Origin: Hydractinia symbiolongicarpus
Lineage: Eukaryota; Cnidaria; Hydrozoa; Anthoathecata; Hydractiniidae
NCBI RefSeq assembly: GCF_029227915.1
Contig: NC_079875.1
Location: forward strand, 9,793,001-9,857,000
Length of the DNA stretch: 64,000 bases
Direction of reading: 5' to 3'
Below, piece by piece: positions 46,753-59,200 of this stretch (position 1 is its first letter; every line of letters starts with the position of its first letter). Below the pieces are notes generated by a model. That model saw nothing but the letters and a program-made list of their open reading frames with translations. It ran no database searches and was not told the origin of the DNA. The position numbers and the translations under genes were made by a program.

Positions 46753-46793
46753 CTCACGACGTCATAATTTTGCAATAATTATGACGTCATGAG
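46753..46793. promoter_or_regulatory. Imperfect palindrome carrying two GACGTCAT (CRE/ATF-like) sites upstream of AGTPBP1
   Basis: Arms CTCACGACGTCATAATT (46,753-46,769) and AATTATGACGTCATGAG (46,777-46,793) pair with one mismatch. The right arm holds a full TGACGTCA. It lies about 410 bp before the AGTPBP1 ATG. GACGTCA words are also frequent in nearby repeats, so a regulatory role is only a possibility. Confidence 0.35.
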
Positions 46794-47202
46794 CAACTTT
46801 TAACTTTTGAGACAAATATCTCGGGAACAGATAAAGATTTTTCAAAAAAATAAAAAGATTTATAGAGACTTTCGAAGTTCTTACACTTTTAAAATACAAG
46901 TCCAAGGTAGAAAGTATATATTAACAAGCTTACTTTTGCATTCAACGTTATATTGAGATATTCAATATTCAAATTGCTAATCTAAGGGAGGTATAGGTTT
47001 TATTAATTTTAGCATATATGTCAATAAAACTCAATTTTGGGGTTTTTGAAATGTTTGTATCACTGCCACATGCTCTTTGTTGTGTCGATAGTATTAATAT
47101 TTAAAATATATATCTTGTATTTTGTAGCTTTAAAATTTTTTTTAAAGACAACAGATAAAAGATAGCACAGTTGAAGCAGCATTTCAAGCATCTTAATTTA
47201 CA

Positions 47203-50200
47203 ATGGCTTCTCCTAAAGGAAAAAGGTATAGTTCTAATGTCTCGTTCTTTGTATTTGTCTATGTAACAATATATCAAAATTATTGCAGTGAATTTTTTTT
47301 ATATATATAGAAGTAGAGCTACTGTGTGCATCGCTAACATATTTTCTGACAGCGAGCATGATTCTATCCACAGTCTGGCGGTTGCAGGACAAACCCACTG
47401 TGCATCAATATATTACGTACTGCATGTAGATTGCTTATATATCTGGATGGCAGTTAACTATCATCTACACTCCAAGTGTGTAAAAATAAAATGCCCTAAA
47501 ATTCACAACATTTTGTCATAAATTCCTTTCTTTGCAAGAAAAAGAAATACTTACTTTTTACGAGTTTTTTTCTTGCATCTATTTTTTTATAAAAAATTCT
47601 TTTTGGCAGTAAACAATTTTGTTGATGTGGACATGAACAGGTAATAACTAATAATAAATAATACTTAAACACACCAAAAATTTTATTTTAAAGATTTGAG
47701 AATTAAAAGATAGCAATTTATTGTTTTTATGACTAGAAATTAATTTTTTTTGTATACCATAAAGCTTTGATTAAGCACCCGGGCGCTTATAAATTTTTTG
47801 AGCCTTTAGGGTGTGCGCTTAATCGATGGGGGCGCTTAATCGAGGGGGGGCACTTAGTACAAAAAAGAGGATTTTGGGAAAACATAAAAACCAAATATCA
47901 ATCTTTTTCTTTTAAAGAATATCTATTTCTTAATTTAAATCCTGGTCATCCTCCTTGTCATCATTAATGAGTAATAAATCGGGACAAGCATCTGCAATAT
48001 CATTTCCGTTGACTTCGAACAGGTTTGTCTCCTCTGAATTGATGTATACAAACTGTTCCTTCAACATTTTGTGTCCATCATGACATTGTTTTCCTTCTTT
48101 AAAGCAAGTGATTTATCATCTTCGCTGCCATCAGTGTTGCAAGTAACCACGCAAGAAACGAACGAATCTTGGATCATTTCTTTTGAAAGCTTTTCCCATG
48201 ACTTCAAGATCCACTGAACAACTTCTTCTTTTCAAATTGCCACAATCCGTTTCCTCGTGCAAGCCTTTTGAAGCCAATCATTCATCATAAAGTTCAGTGC
48301 AATGTTCCTTAAAAGGCTTGTTCCAGCACACGTCAGGTGCTTGTATATAATGTGTGCACCCTCCAGGAATAAAAACCACATCAACATTTTTTCTCTTTGA
48401 CGAGTCAGTAGCCGAATTCTCAATGTGTCACGAGTAAGTATCCCACGCCAAAAGGCTTCTTCCAAAAGCAAAAAATCCGATAACTTTGTTAATCTAGCTG
48501 CTCGTCAATTCTGTGTTCATCCATCTGTTAGATGTTGTGGCCACAACGCACTTCCCATTAAATTCTTTATTCAGTTTTTTAACTTCTCTCTTAGTGCCTT
48601 TGAAAACAATAAATAGCTTAAGTTTTTCTCTGTTTGTTTTTGCGGTCAAACAAACTGATATACAGCTTTTTTTATGCCCCGTTGATTTCAAATTGACACT
48701 CTTGGATCTTGCTTTGTTGAATGTCGAAGTAGAAAATCAAATCACACCAATAGGAGTCTCATCCATTGTGTAAATGTTATTCATAGTATAATTGTGTTGT
48801 ATTCTTAACCTCCTGATTCGTAAAAAACATAGGCTAAAAGCTTGGCTATGGCCATTTCTGGGTCTTTCCGACGGTCGTTTTTCTTTGCAATGACAGTCCA
48901 TTGCTTTTCATGAACTTTTCGCACCAACCTTTGCTTCCAACGAAATCAGATTCGTCTCCCATCTCATTAAACAAGAGAAGAGCTTTTTAGGTATATCTGC
49001 ATCCATATCGTTTCCATCGAGTTCATGCTCACTCGCCATCTTGATTTTATCATTGTTTGTTTTGATTTGCTTCTCTTTCTCAGGCGAAGTGGTGAATTAT
49101 AAAAATTTGTCATCACATTTATAAAGATTGTTGGGCTCTAGTTATCGGGGAGAAACTTTATTGCAAACCAGATCCAAGAGCATGGACATAATGATGAACA
49201 TGCTTTGGGCATTTATAAACTTGTAGAAGGTGAACATGTTTTGGTGGGGTACGTCCCTATAATATTATTGCGGCTCTTGACATTTTTTCTTACAACCAAT
49301 AATGAGAAAAACATGACTTAAAAGCAGAGGTGGTTGAGAAACGGATAAGGAAGATATTGGTTTAGTGGTTCCAGCCAACTACACAGCAGTGACCAACAAC
49401 ATCAAGTTTGCGCAAGTTTTGATGGAAAAACTCGAGGAGAAACAAAAAAAAAATTGATATAACAGTCCACGAAGCTGTTTTAAAAAAATTTCCTTGTTAT
49501 GTCTATGATCATGATGAAAAGTAAAAGGAAATTGAAATTCAAGAAAAAATAGATAATAAAGAAAACTAAAACAAGTACCTTTTAATTCCTAATCAACCCT
49601 TCCAGCTCATTTTTGTTGAAAATTCAAATAAGCGCCCGTTTCTGAAGATCGAGGGGTGGGTGCTTATTCGAAGGGTGGGCGCTTATTGAAGGGGGCGCTT
49701 ATTCATGGGGGGCGTATTTAATAATTTCAGGTCTAGGGTGGGCGTTTATTCAAGGGGGGCACTTGTTTGAGGGGGGCACTTAATCGAAGCTTTACGGTAT
49801 ATATAAAGGGCACAAACTTGTCCACACTGCAAAAAGCCAAATTGATCTAAAAGAAAAATGAAAAGAGCCTATCATCAAATTTTTGATGATGTCAGCAGTG
49901 TCTTATGTTAAATAAAAATTATTCTCAGAAATTTGTTAATCTGTAGCATCTATTGTTGAGAGTTTGAAACTCTGACCAAAATAATGTATAGGAATGTGTG
50001 CTTTTAACGAACCGTTAAGAAGTTAGCTAAAACCCACTAATGTACAAAAAATATTTGGAGACATTTTCTTACCTGTTGCCTTTATTGAGTAGAAGAGATG
50101 TGCAGAAAGGTTTTTTATGATTTCATCCACTAGTTGGTTCTATTAGGTTGGTTGATTTAGCTTTAGGACATAGTCTTTAAACTGATCTCTAATGGTCCCT

Positions 50201-53200
50201 AAGTTACAGGCGAAGGAGATGACGTCAGCTCTTTCTATCCATTTTTAAGTTATATAGCCTTCAAACATAAAAGCACAATGCAATGTTATCAAACTATTAT
50301 ATTAATTTGTCAGTAAACATAAGAACCGTAACAATATCCACTTTGCAAACTTCACAAACAAACAGACACATGGAAGTATCCTATTATTATACGACGAGTC
50401 GATAAAGCCTGTGCAAAAATCCACTGAGGCAGAATAAAAATTAAAAAAAAGCGTCATTTGAATGACGTCACAAACCCATATACAAAGAAAAATTAGAACC
50501 TTGTCTTCATGTTGCCTCTATTGTGTAGAGCTTAAATTGCTGATCAAGGAAATGTATATGATCATGTGCTTTTGTTAAGTGGTTAATGAGATATAAGTGT
50601 TTCAAAATTTTGCTGACGTCAGCAATGGCCTGTCATAAGTCAAAAAATTTTTAAAAATTTGTATACCTGTGGCCTTCATTGATAGTTCTTAAAACGCTGA
50701 TCAAGAAAATGTATAGGATCATGTACTTATGACAGAGATGTTATTGGGTTTGAAGGTTTTCTGATGGTGTCATCAACTTGTTCATTCTGAAACAGATTTG
50801 GGGACCCAGGTTTGGCAAAATTACCCAAATTAGTCCTAGGTGGACCCTAGTAACTCATGAGGTGAAAAATCATTGACATCACCACCTCGTTTCCAAATTA
50901 TTTGACCTCAATGTTTGAGGTGCGCTGTAATGACTTCATCAATTTAATATAGGACATTGACGTTAAAGTAGTGTTAATAAACGTAACGTCAGATGCATTT
51001 TTTGGCAACATCAATGGAAAATGAACACATTCATTTTGCCTGTTACAGAGACATGGAACTGGCATATTATTATATAGATGATACTGTTACTGTTTTTGCT
51101 AATATGTTTGTTAAAAAATGTTATTAAACAATTTGTATTTGTACTTTCTTTTCAAGCAGTCGACTGGGAGCAGTTTTGCAGCAACTTGATCAAGCATTGA
51201 GAGAAAATAAAATGCAGATAAAATCAGAGGAGGATAACGATGTTGGTCAAGTGAGGCAACTAACAACTAAGCTTCACCAACTTTTACAAAGTCAAGGTAA
51301 CTGCTGTTCTCCTCCCCCTCCCTCCCCTGCCTTTTTGTTTAGATTATTATACGTCCACAGATCTTGAACAAGCAGGGAGGAATAATTGGAAGCAGCGCAA
51401 GGTATTTTTTAGGCATCTCTCCTCCATCCCTTTACCTTGTTGTTTTTAAAATGATGTGTAATTTGCATTTTTTTTAGAACTTGTAAAAATGTATTTTTGA
51501 ACTTTGATCATAAGAAAGAACAGCTACTACGTAAAAAAAACATTTAGGAACCTTTGAATATTATCAGTTACTTCAGTTACCCTTGATCTACTCTGTGGAT
51601 ATTACATGAGAAAAAATGACTTAAAAAGCTTATTATTAAACAAAAAAAGTGTGGAAGTGGTTTTTAGTATAACCCTTATTTCTATGTTTAAGTTTTTAAA
51701 TCTGAAAATAAAATTTGTTAATAAATTAAATTGTTGATATAAACAAAAACAATTCAAAACCACCTGTTCCACCACACCTGAAATAATTTTTGACCCTTGA
51801 TAAAATTTATGCCATTCATATTTGTCTTAGCTAAGTATTTTTTTATCATTTATCTTTTTAGAAAAATGTTGCAAAAGCTTCTTATCTAAACACAAAGATG
51901 GGATTTCACTTCTTTTTGAGATACTAAAGGTTTGTTAGTCTGCGTAGTAGTAATGAACTGAGCAATATAATAACTCTCTGTGCATCATGTATGAATTGCT
52001 AAATGATAAATCACATAATATTGATACACACAAATTTAGCATACATTACATACATACAATATGTACAGTCAGGGAGAATCAATAACTTAGGGAGTCTGGA
52101 AAAAAAATTTCTATTTTGATGCTTTGGTCAGGGCAATGCTTTTTTTGCCATGTCATTAATATTTCGGTACCATCCTTTCCTCAATAATCACATCTAATTC
52201 TTAATATAATAAATTTGGCAATTATACAACACTATTACTACAATTCTAGTTCTTATATTAACACTGCAGGGAAAAGTATGAAATAGGGAACTTGCGCAAA
52301 CCCCTATTTTACGAACGTACGAGCCTCTGGGGCGCGGAAATCGGTCCCGATCGTCGGTCCGTTTTGATGTTTACAATCGAACTTGCGCAAAAGTCAAAAG
52401 GTGGCGAACGGTGGCGCGAAACATTTTTTAAAACTTGTAAACAAACATGGAGGATGTGTTAATGTTCCAACTTGAGAATGGTTTCATTGATGAAGAAGAA
52501 TATTTTTTTTTTCTTGACGAAACACGGAATAAAAAGAAAAATCCTGTGTTTCCCTATTGGGAGCAAGATATATTTTCTCTTGATAATTGGTCAGATGATG
52601 AATGTTGGGCAGATTTTAGATTTAGAAAGACAGATTTGTTACGTTTGTGTGATGCCCTAGGGTTGTCAGGTGAAAGAGTTAAAACAGAAAATCGGTTGAC
52701 CATAGACCCAATGGAGGCCTTATGTTTGACTTTGCGTCGCCTTGCCTTTCCATGTAGGTTTTCAGATCTTATTCCGCGGTTTGGGCGGTCTGTACCTGAT
52801 ATGTTCTACATATTTAACAGAACTTTGGATATCATACACAATAGATTTGGACGACTTCTCACATCATTCAATCAGGCGTGGTTGTCAAAGGATGCTTTGA
52901 AAGATTTTGCAGACTGTATACACGCAAAAGGTGCCCCACTTGATAACTGTTGGGGTTTTATTGATGGCACTTTAAGGGGGATTGCTCGACCAGGTACAGA
53001 TCAGAAAGCCATGTACAGTGGCCATAAAAGACACCATGGCTACAAAATGCAATCTGTTTCCACTCCCAATGGTCTCATTGCGAATTTGTTTGGTCCAATT
53101 GAAGGCTCGAGACATGATTGTTACCTTCTTGCACAATCTGGCTTTATGGATATTCTCCAAAGATATTCAATTGCTCCTGATGGCACAGTTTTATGTGTTT

Positions 53201-56200
53201 ATGGTGACCCTGCATATCCTCATAGGGAGCAGCTACAAACAGGTTTTAAAAATCCCCTATTGGAAGAAGAACGTGTTTATAATGAGCGCATGTCATCAGT
53301 CAGGGTGTCAGTTGAATTGAATTCAAATTTACAGACTACTCAAAGATGCAAAAGATAGGTTTAAGTGCTGTTTCAAAACAGTATATTGCATCTGCTCTCT
53401 TAAGTAATGCAAGGACCTGTATTTATGGCTCTTGCACATCAACATTTTTTAACTGCCAGCCCCCAACATTAGAAGCGTATTTATCTGGATGATTGAAATT
53501 AAAACGGCTATTTTTATAGCCACAAATCTTCTAAGAAACAATATTGAGGCAAATGTATATTTTCTTGCTGAGAGCTTAATTCGCAAAAATAAATCCCGTA
53601 AAACTCTTTTTTTTTGGACGTTTAATCGCAAAAATTAATATCGCAAAAATTTATCCTGCATTAATTTATACGCTTACGGACAGCAAATTCATAAATTCTT
53701 TATAAAATACATAAACGTTTTATTTTTCAAGTTTCTGTAACAGCAACTGCATCATTTGGCTCTGTTGAGCTTGAATTTGCAGTAATGAATCTTGAAAAAG
53801 TTTCTGCTGGTCTTTCATTAAACCAGTCTCTTCCTTTCTTAAGTCCAATTCCGCCTTTCTCAGCTTCCTTTCCTCCTCTCTATCTCTCATCATAGATTCA
53901 TTCCTTTCTCTAAAAAAATCCATCCTGTTATTATCCTTGTTTTTTTTTTCTTTCCATACACCTTTTCCTTATATTTATAGCTTTTTCGCGATCATGTTCT
54001 GTGTTTTCTTTTTTACTCTCAGTTGCTTCTTTCTCACAGTCGCGCTCTAAATCAATTAAATCCTGCATCAACTGCTCCAACTCACTGTATGTACATGTGA
54101 TTCCACTGCCTTTTTCTTCTGCCCTCAGAAGAAAAAAACTTGTCTTTTACTATCTGGAATCTCTCTCTCACCACTCTTTCGGAAACAGGAATTGTTATGC
54201 TTGACTTCTCGCAATTTTCTGCAATGTCTTGCCATGCCATTCTTCTTTGCGGTGATCCTTTCTTTGTTTGAAAGGGGTTTCTTACAGATATCTCCTTCAT
54301 CAGGATCAGTAAGTCACCCTCTTGCCACCTAGACCTATAGACAGGAAGCACAAATATATATAAATTGTAATAAATAAACCCTTTTGAACTAGAACACTAA
54401 TCAATGCTAAATAGTATAATTTACCCCTTTTCTGTTAAACTGATGGTGTTTTTTTGTTGTTGTTTTTGTGGCGGTTGAAATTTTGATTTCGTTATGTTAC
54501 CTGATGATCCCAATGTCTGACTAAATATATAAAAAACTTTACAATTAATTCCTATTGCAAGATCTACTAGTCTAGCAAACTATATAACTATTAAGGTTAA
54601 AATATGATCAATTTAATATAATATTTACCCTTTTTCTGATGAAATAATAGGGTTTTTTTGTTGTTTTGATTTTGTAATTGTGCACGATGATCCCAATGTC
54701 TGACTAAATATATAAAAACTTTTATTGCAAGATTTATATACTGGGAAAGCAAACTAAATAAATTTCCTTTTTCTTAAAAAAACTGAATATATATAGCTAT
54801 ATATATATATGTATTTTAAAAAAACACTTTATTTAAAAATAAAATTCACGAAGCTTTTCGAAACAGTGTTATATTATCAAGGATTTTTGGCTGATTTTAT
54901 AATAAATATATATATATTATATAAACTATTTAATATACTAATACAGCTAAATTGTGATTCCATCTAGTTTTTTTACCTATTAAAATTAAGCTAAATTTTT
55001 AAGCTATTTAAGCTAAGCTTTTACCGTTTTTCTGTTAAACTAGTTGATGATGTCTTTTGTGTAGGTTCGTTCTTTTCTTGAAATTGCATGGTTGATGATA
55101 ATATTGACTGACTAAATAAAAAGAACTTAGTACGTTGTACACTTGTTTCACGCTGCGAGATTTACTTGGCCACTTCTAGAGATCATGCAGTCAGCATATA
55201 GCTGTGCTACACAGTTTAAATTACTCTAAGACCTTTCAATCATGTCGGAACTTTGTGTTGTCTAACAAGAAGCTAGCCAGCTAAAATGTAGCAAGCTAGC
55301 TATAGCTAAAACTATTCTTTTTACTATATATATAGCTACCTAGCTAAATAAAAAGACTATTCAACTATACTATAATAAAAAGGCTCACTATTCAACTATG
55401 CTATAGCTAGCTACCTCGCACATAATTTATCCCACTCTTCCACAGCTTTTTTGCCATCACTCACATGTACTATAAAATCTGTTGGAGTCGAATTTGTTTT
55501 AAAAAAACTTTGTCCTGTGTTGTCTCTAGAACTTTCGCCAGGTGACGGTAGAGATTTGCATAATTTTTGCAGTATATCTTTGTTTATAACAATTCTTTTC
55601 ATCCTGCTTATGCTTAAGAAGTTTTCTCTCTGACTTTGTTTATGCTTGTCAGTTTCATTTTTGCTTTACCATTTATTTGCCGCACATTTTTTTCACCCTA
55701 AGCACTTGTGCCTGAAGAAATGATTGTATAAATAGTCTTAGGTCACAACCACTGTATCTTACGTGCCTACGTATGGTTTTCACGTCGGCAAGAAAAGGAT
55801 ACGGCGCGGGGAAGTTATGCAGGGTGGTTATTTCCAAAGCAATTCGCTATTCCCAATCTTTAAAGGTACCGTCATCTGTCAAATTTGAGTTTGCGCAAGT
55901 TCCCTAATGTCTTGATTTCAACATATACAAAAAGTTAACATTTTTCATACTTGATATTTTAGTTTACCTGCATGTTTGATCACCAGACAACTTATTTGGT
56001 TACAGATTCATTGTGCCTTCTCATTACTGTTGGTAAATACATGTCATTATTTTTTGGTTAATAGGTTTATGAGATATAGAGTTCCAGTCGTTGGAAAACC
56101 TGGAAAATACTGGAAAATTTGTAAAAGAGATTTAGTCCTGGTAAATCTGGAAAAATAGCAATTTTAGTAAAAATCCTCCAAAAACAGATCTAATAAGTAC

Positions 56201-59200
56201 TTTCTTACGATTGGTTACATTTTTTATAAACAATGCTATAATTGCCATAACCTGAATCGGGTGCTAATTTAGCTGGTTTTGAAATGTTTTAACCGTTATC
56301 TTTAAAAATCCTAAAATCGACCCAGAAGTTTTAACTTAATTTGTCAGAAAAAAGCTCTGCAAAGTTCTGTATTTTATTTTTAAAATTTTGCGGGTCACCC
56401 TGAGATAGATTGACTTCAGCTTAAATTATAATTTCTATGTTGTTGTTTTTTTTTTGTTTTTTTTTCTGCCTCTCATTCTCTTTTATAAATAGGTAAAGGA
56501 CTTACAATACTTTTTGATGCTGGCATCTTGCGTGTTGTAATGGAATCATTTGTAAACGCAACAAAAAGTTATTCGTCATGGATTCCAGAATTTGAAGACA
56601 TGTGGATATCTTTCCACACTTTGTTAATCAAAATAGCAACTAAAGGTTGGTTTATTTTCTATGCCATTGGCCTCAAAATAAAACAGGAAAGAAGTTACAT
56701 TGAGCTATTTGATAATGACTTGCTGTCTATAATTAATGCGACTTAAAGCGTCTGAGAAAATAAAATCATTCGGTTCACCCTATGGTAAATATTTTATGAA
56801 ATTCCCAACTTGGGTGGCCTTTGTTTTAAATTCCAGGATTGCACCCTGGCATATTACATGTCAGTTTATCACGTTGCATTTCTTAACTTTTAATTTATTT
56901 GTTATAATTTTTTTCTATTTTGTACAGAAAAAAGGTTTGGAAGTGTTTTACGTCTGAGCGGAGCTTTAGATGCATCTTTATCCATTATGAAATCTGCACC
57001 ATTAAATAGTAGAGTACTATTACCCATCATTCAACTGATGAAGACAGCATCGAGTAGTGGTAATCTTTCTAATCACTATAACTTTTGTTTGTTGGAGCAA
57101 TTGACTCTTGCTGCTTTTAATGAAATGCACAATATTTAAAAACTGATATACTTTGATTTACTTCTAATAATAACAAACCCTTTAAAGTGCCACCTTGTGA
57201 CTTCTTTATTAGAATTCCTTTTGTGTTATGTTAACCAGAGTCTAATAAAGTTTGAATCTGTTAAAACAGCAAAAAATAATTAAACAATTTTTCTTGTTGA
57301 GGCATTTTCTATATTAAGCCTGTCGCGCATGAAATTGCTTTGTGAAAATTACATGAAGGATTGCTGTTTATCGCACTGGTGTGAACTATGGTTTATAAAA
57401 AAACTTTATTAGTATGTAGTGGGTCACCTTAACTTTTAATAATACAAGTGTGTTATAAGTTACTGCTTTTTTGTTTTAGTTGCCAATAGCAATATAATGA
57501 TTAAAAGGGATGTAATCAATATAATATTGAAGTTGATTCCATCGTGTGGTCAGAGAAAGATGCAACTGCTTAAGTACATCTTTGTTTCTTATTTCTTCTA
57601 ATTTTTGTCTGAGAAATTTAAAGTCGATCATATTAACTTTCTATGTTTTTTCTTTAGAAACTGCTTGGAATTGTTGCATGCATTGTGTAAATCCAGTAAG
57701 CAAAAAGCGTTTGTTAATTAAATTTTATTGTTACTCTTTTTTGTCTGTAGGGTGACTTATAAAACCCATGTTGGTAATGTAAGGTGACTTTATGCTAAAG
57801 GATGCACTAAATATCTTGCTGAAATACGTTTTACTTTAATAATTTTTACTAAAACTTCTTCTTTATTAATTTTTAGTCATGCCGTGGACATACAAAATAG
57901 CAAATGCAATATTTTTTTTGACATTACTGTGACCAAGTTTCTATGCATTTTTTCATGTCACAATTGCTTAGAATTACAATAACTTGTTTTCACAATATCT
58001 TGACATAGTTTCATTCAATTTCTTCAGAATGTTATTTTTATATTCAATTTTTTATGCATGACGTTGTTTTGTATTAACGCTAAAAAAATGTCATTATAAA
58101 GTAATTCACAAGCACCAATTAAGTACTTGCGCAATAAAGTAATTTTATTAATCCATGCTTGACCTTTTTATTGTTTCATTTTCAATTCTTTTATCTAGAA
58201 ACAGGAGCAAAGAAAGCTGTCAACCAAACAGTTATATCTCTTATGTTATCCTTGTATCAAGAATGGCATCGGTCTGATCATCGGAATCGTCACATTTCTA
58301 TTCGAAAGTCTATATTAAATGTTATAAAGGCTTGCACTTTGTATAGTAAGTTATAGTAAGATTATACAACTTAAAGGAATCTTCAGTTTGATTTCATACC
58401 TTAAAAAAACAAAAAGCTAATACCTGAAAATTTTGATTAACTCTCTTAGTACTTGAAACTGAATAAAAGTAAAGGCTTTTCAGTTTACATCATCTTCAGT
58501 AAATAAGTTGCTTTTTTCTGCTCACACAATCTTCACTACATAAGAAATGTGGCGTAAAACTTTTGGGTGTACACCTTTTGCATAAAAAAGTAATGGAGTA
58601 AAACTTTTTGGCAAACGTCATCTTTATTACATAAGTTGCTTTTCGGCTTACACCATCTTCAGTAAATAAAAAATTAAGTAAAGCATTTTGGCATAAACCA
58701 TATTCAGTACATAATTTGTTGTGTTAAGCTTTTCAACTTATGCTATCTTTAGTACATAAAAACGTTGTGGAATATCCTAAATACTTTATGTATTATATAG
58801 CTTTCGGAAGAAAATCATTTTTATCAATAGAAGGATATAGAACATTGTACTTTCTTTGTTTGGAAGGAATTGACAGTAAGTAGACAAGTTTATAAGAGAA
58901 GTTTGGGTAAGTTTACCATGTTTGCTAGAATTTCAAAATAAATGAGGTTATAGTATCTGATCCTAAATTTCTCAAAACTGAACATGTGTTTCTTGGAGTA
59001 ATCACTCTGTGTGAAGTCCTCTATTACTTAAAAAAGTTGCAGAAATGTTTAAAGCTGTTAGGAATATTTTATTTGTTAAAGCGTTAGAAGCAATTAAGAA
59101 AAGAACTTTTAAGTATAACTTTTAAGTGGTCGGTTACATGTACCTGAAGTGAAACTGAAGCTGGTGTGACATTTTTAGTTTAAGCAAAAGGTTTACATTA

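Larger units (their letters stand above)
52285..55905. mobile_element. PIF/Harbinger DNA transposon (3.6 kb) in AGTPBP1 intron 3
   Basis: Perfect 17-bp terminal inverted repeats AGGGAACTTGCGCAAAC at 52,285-52,301 and 55,889-55,905, flanked by the 3-bp duplication AAT (52,282-52,284 and 55,906-55,908). Two divergent-content genes face each other (transposase +, Myb/SANT protein -), the standard Harbinger arrangement. The right end is only about 80 bp from AGTPBP1 exon 4. Confidence 0.93.
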
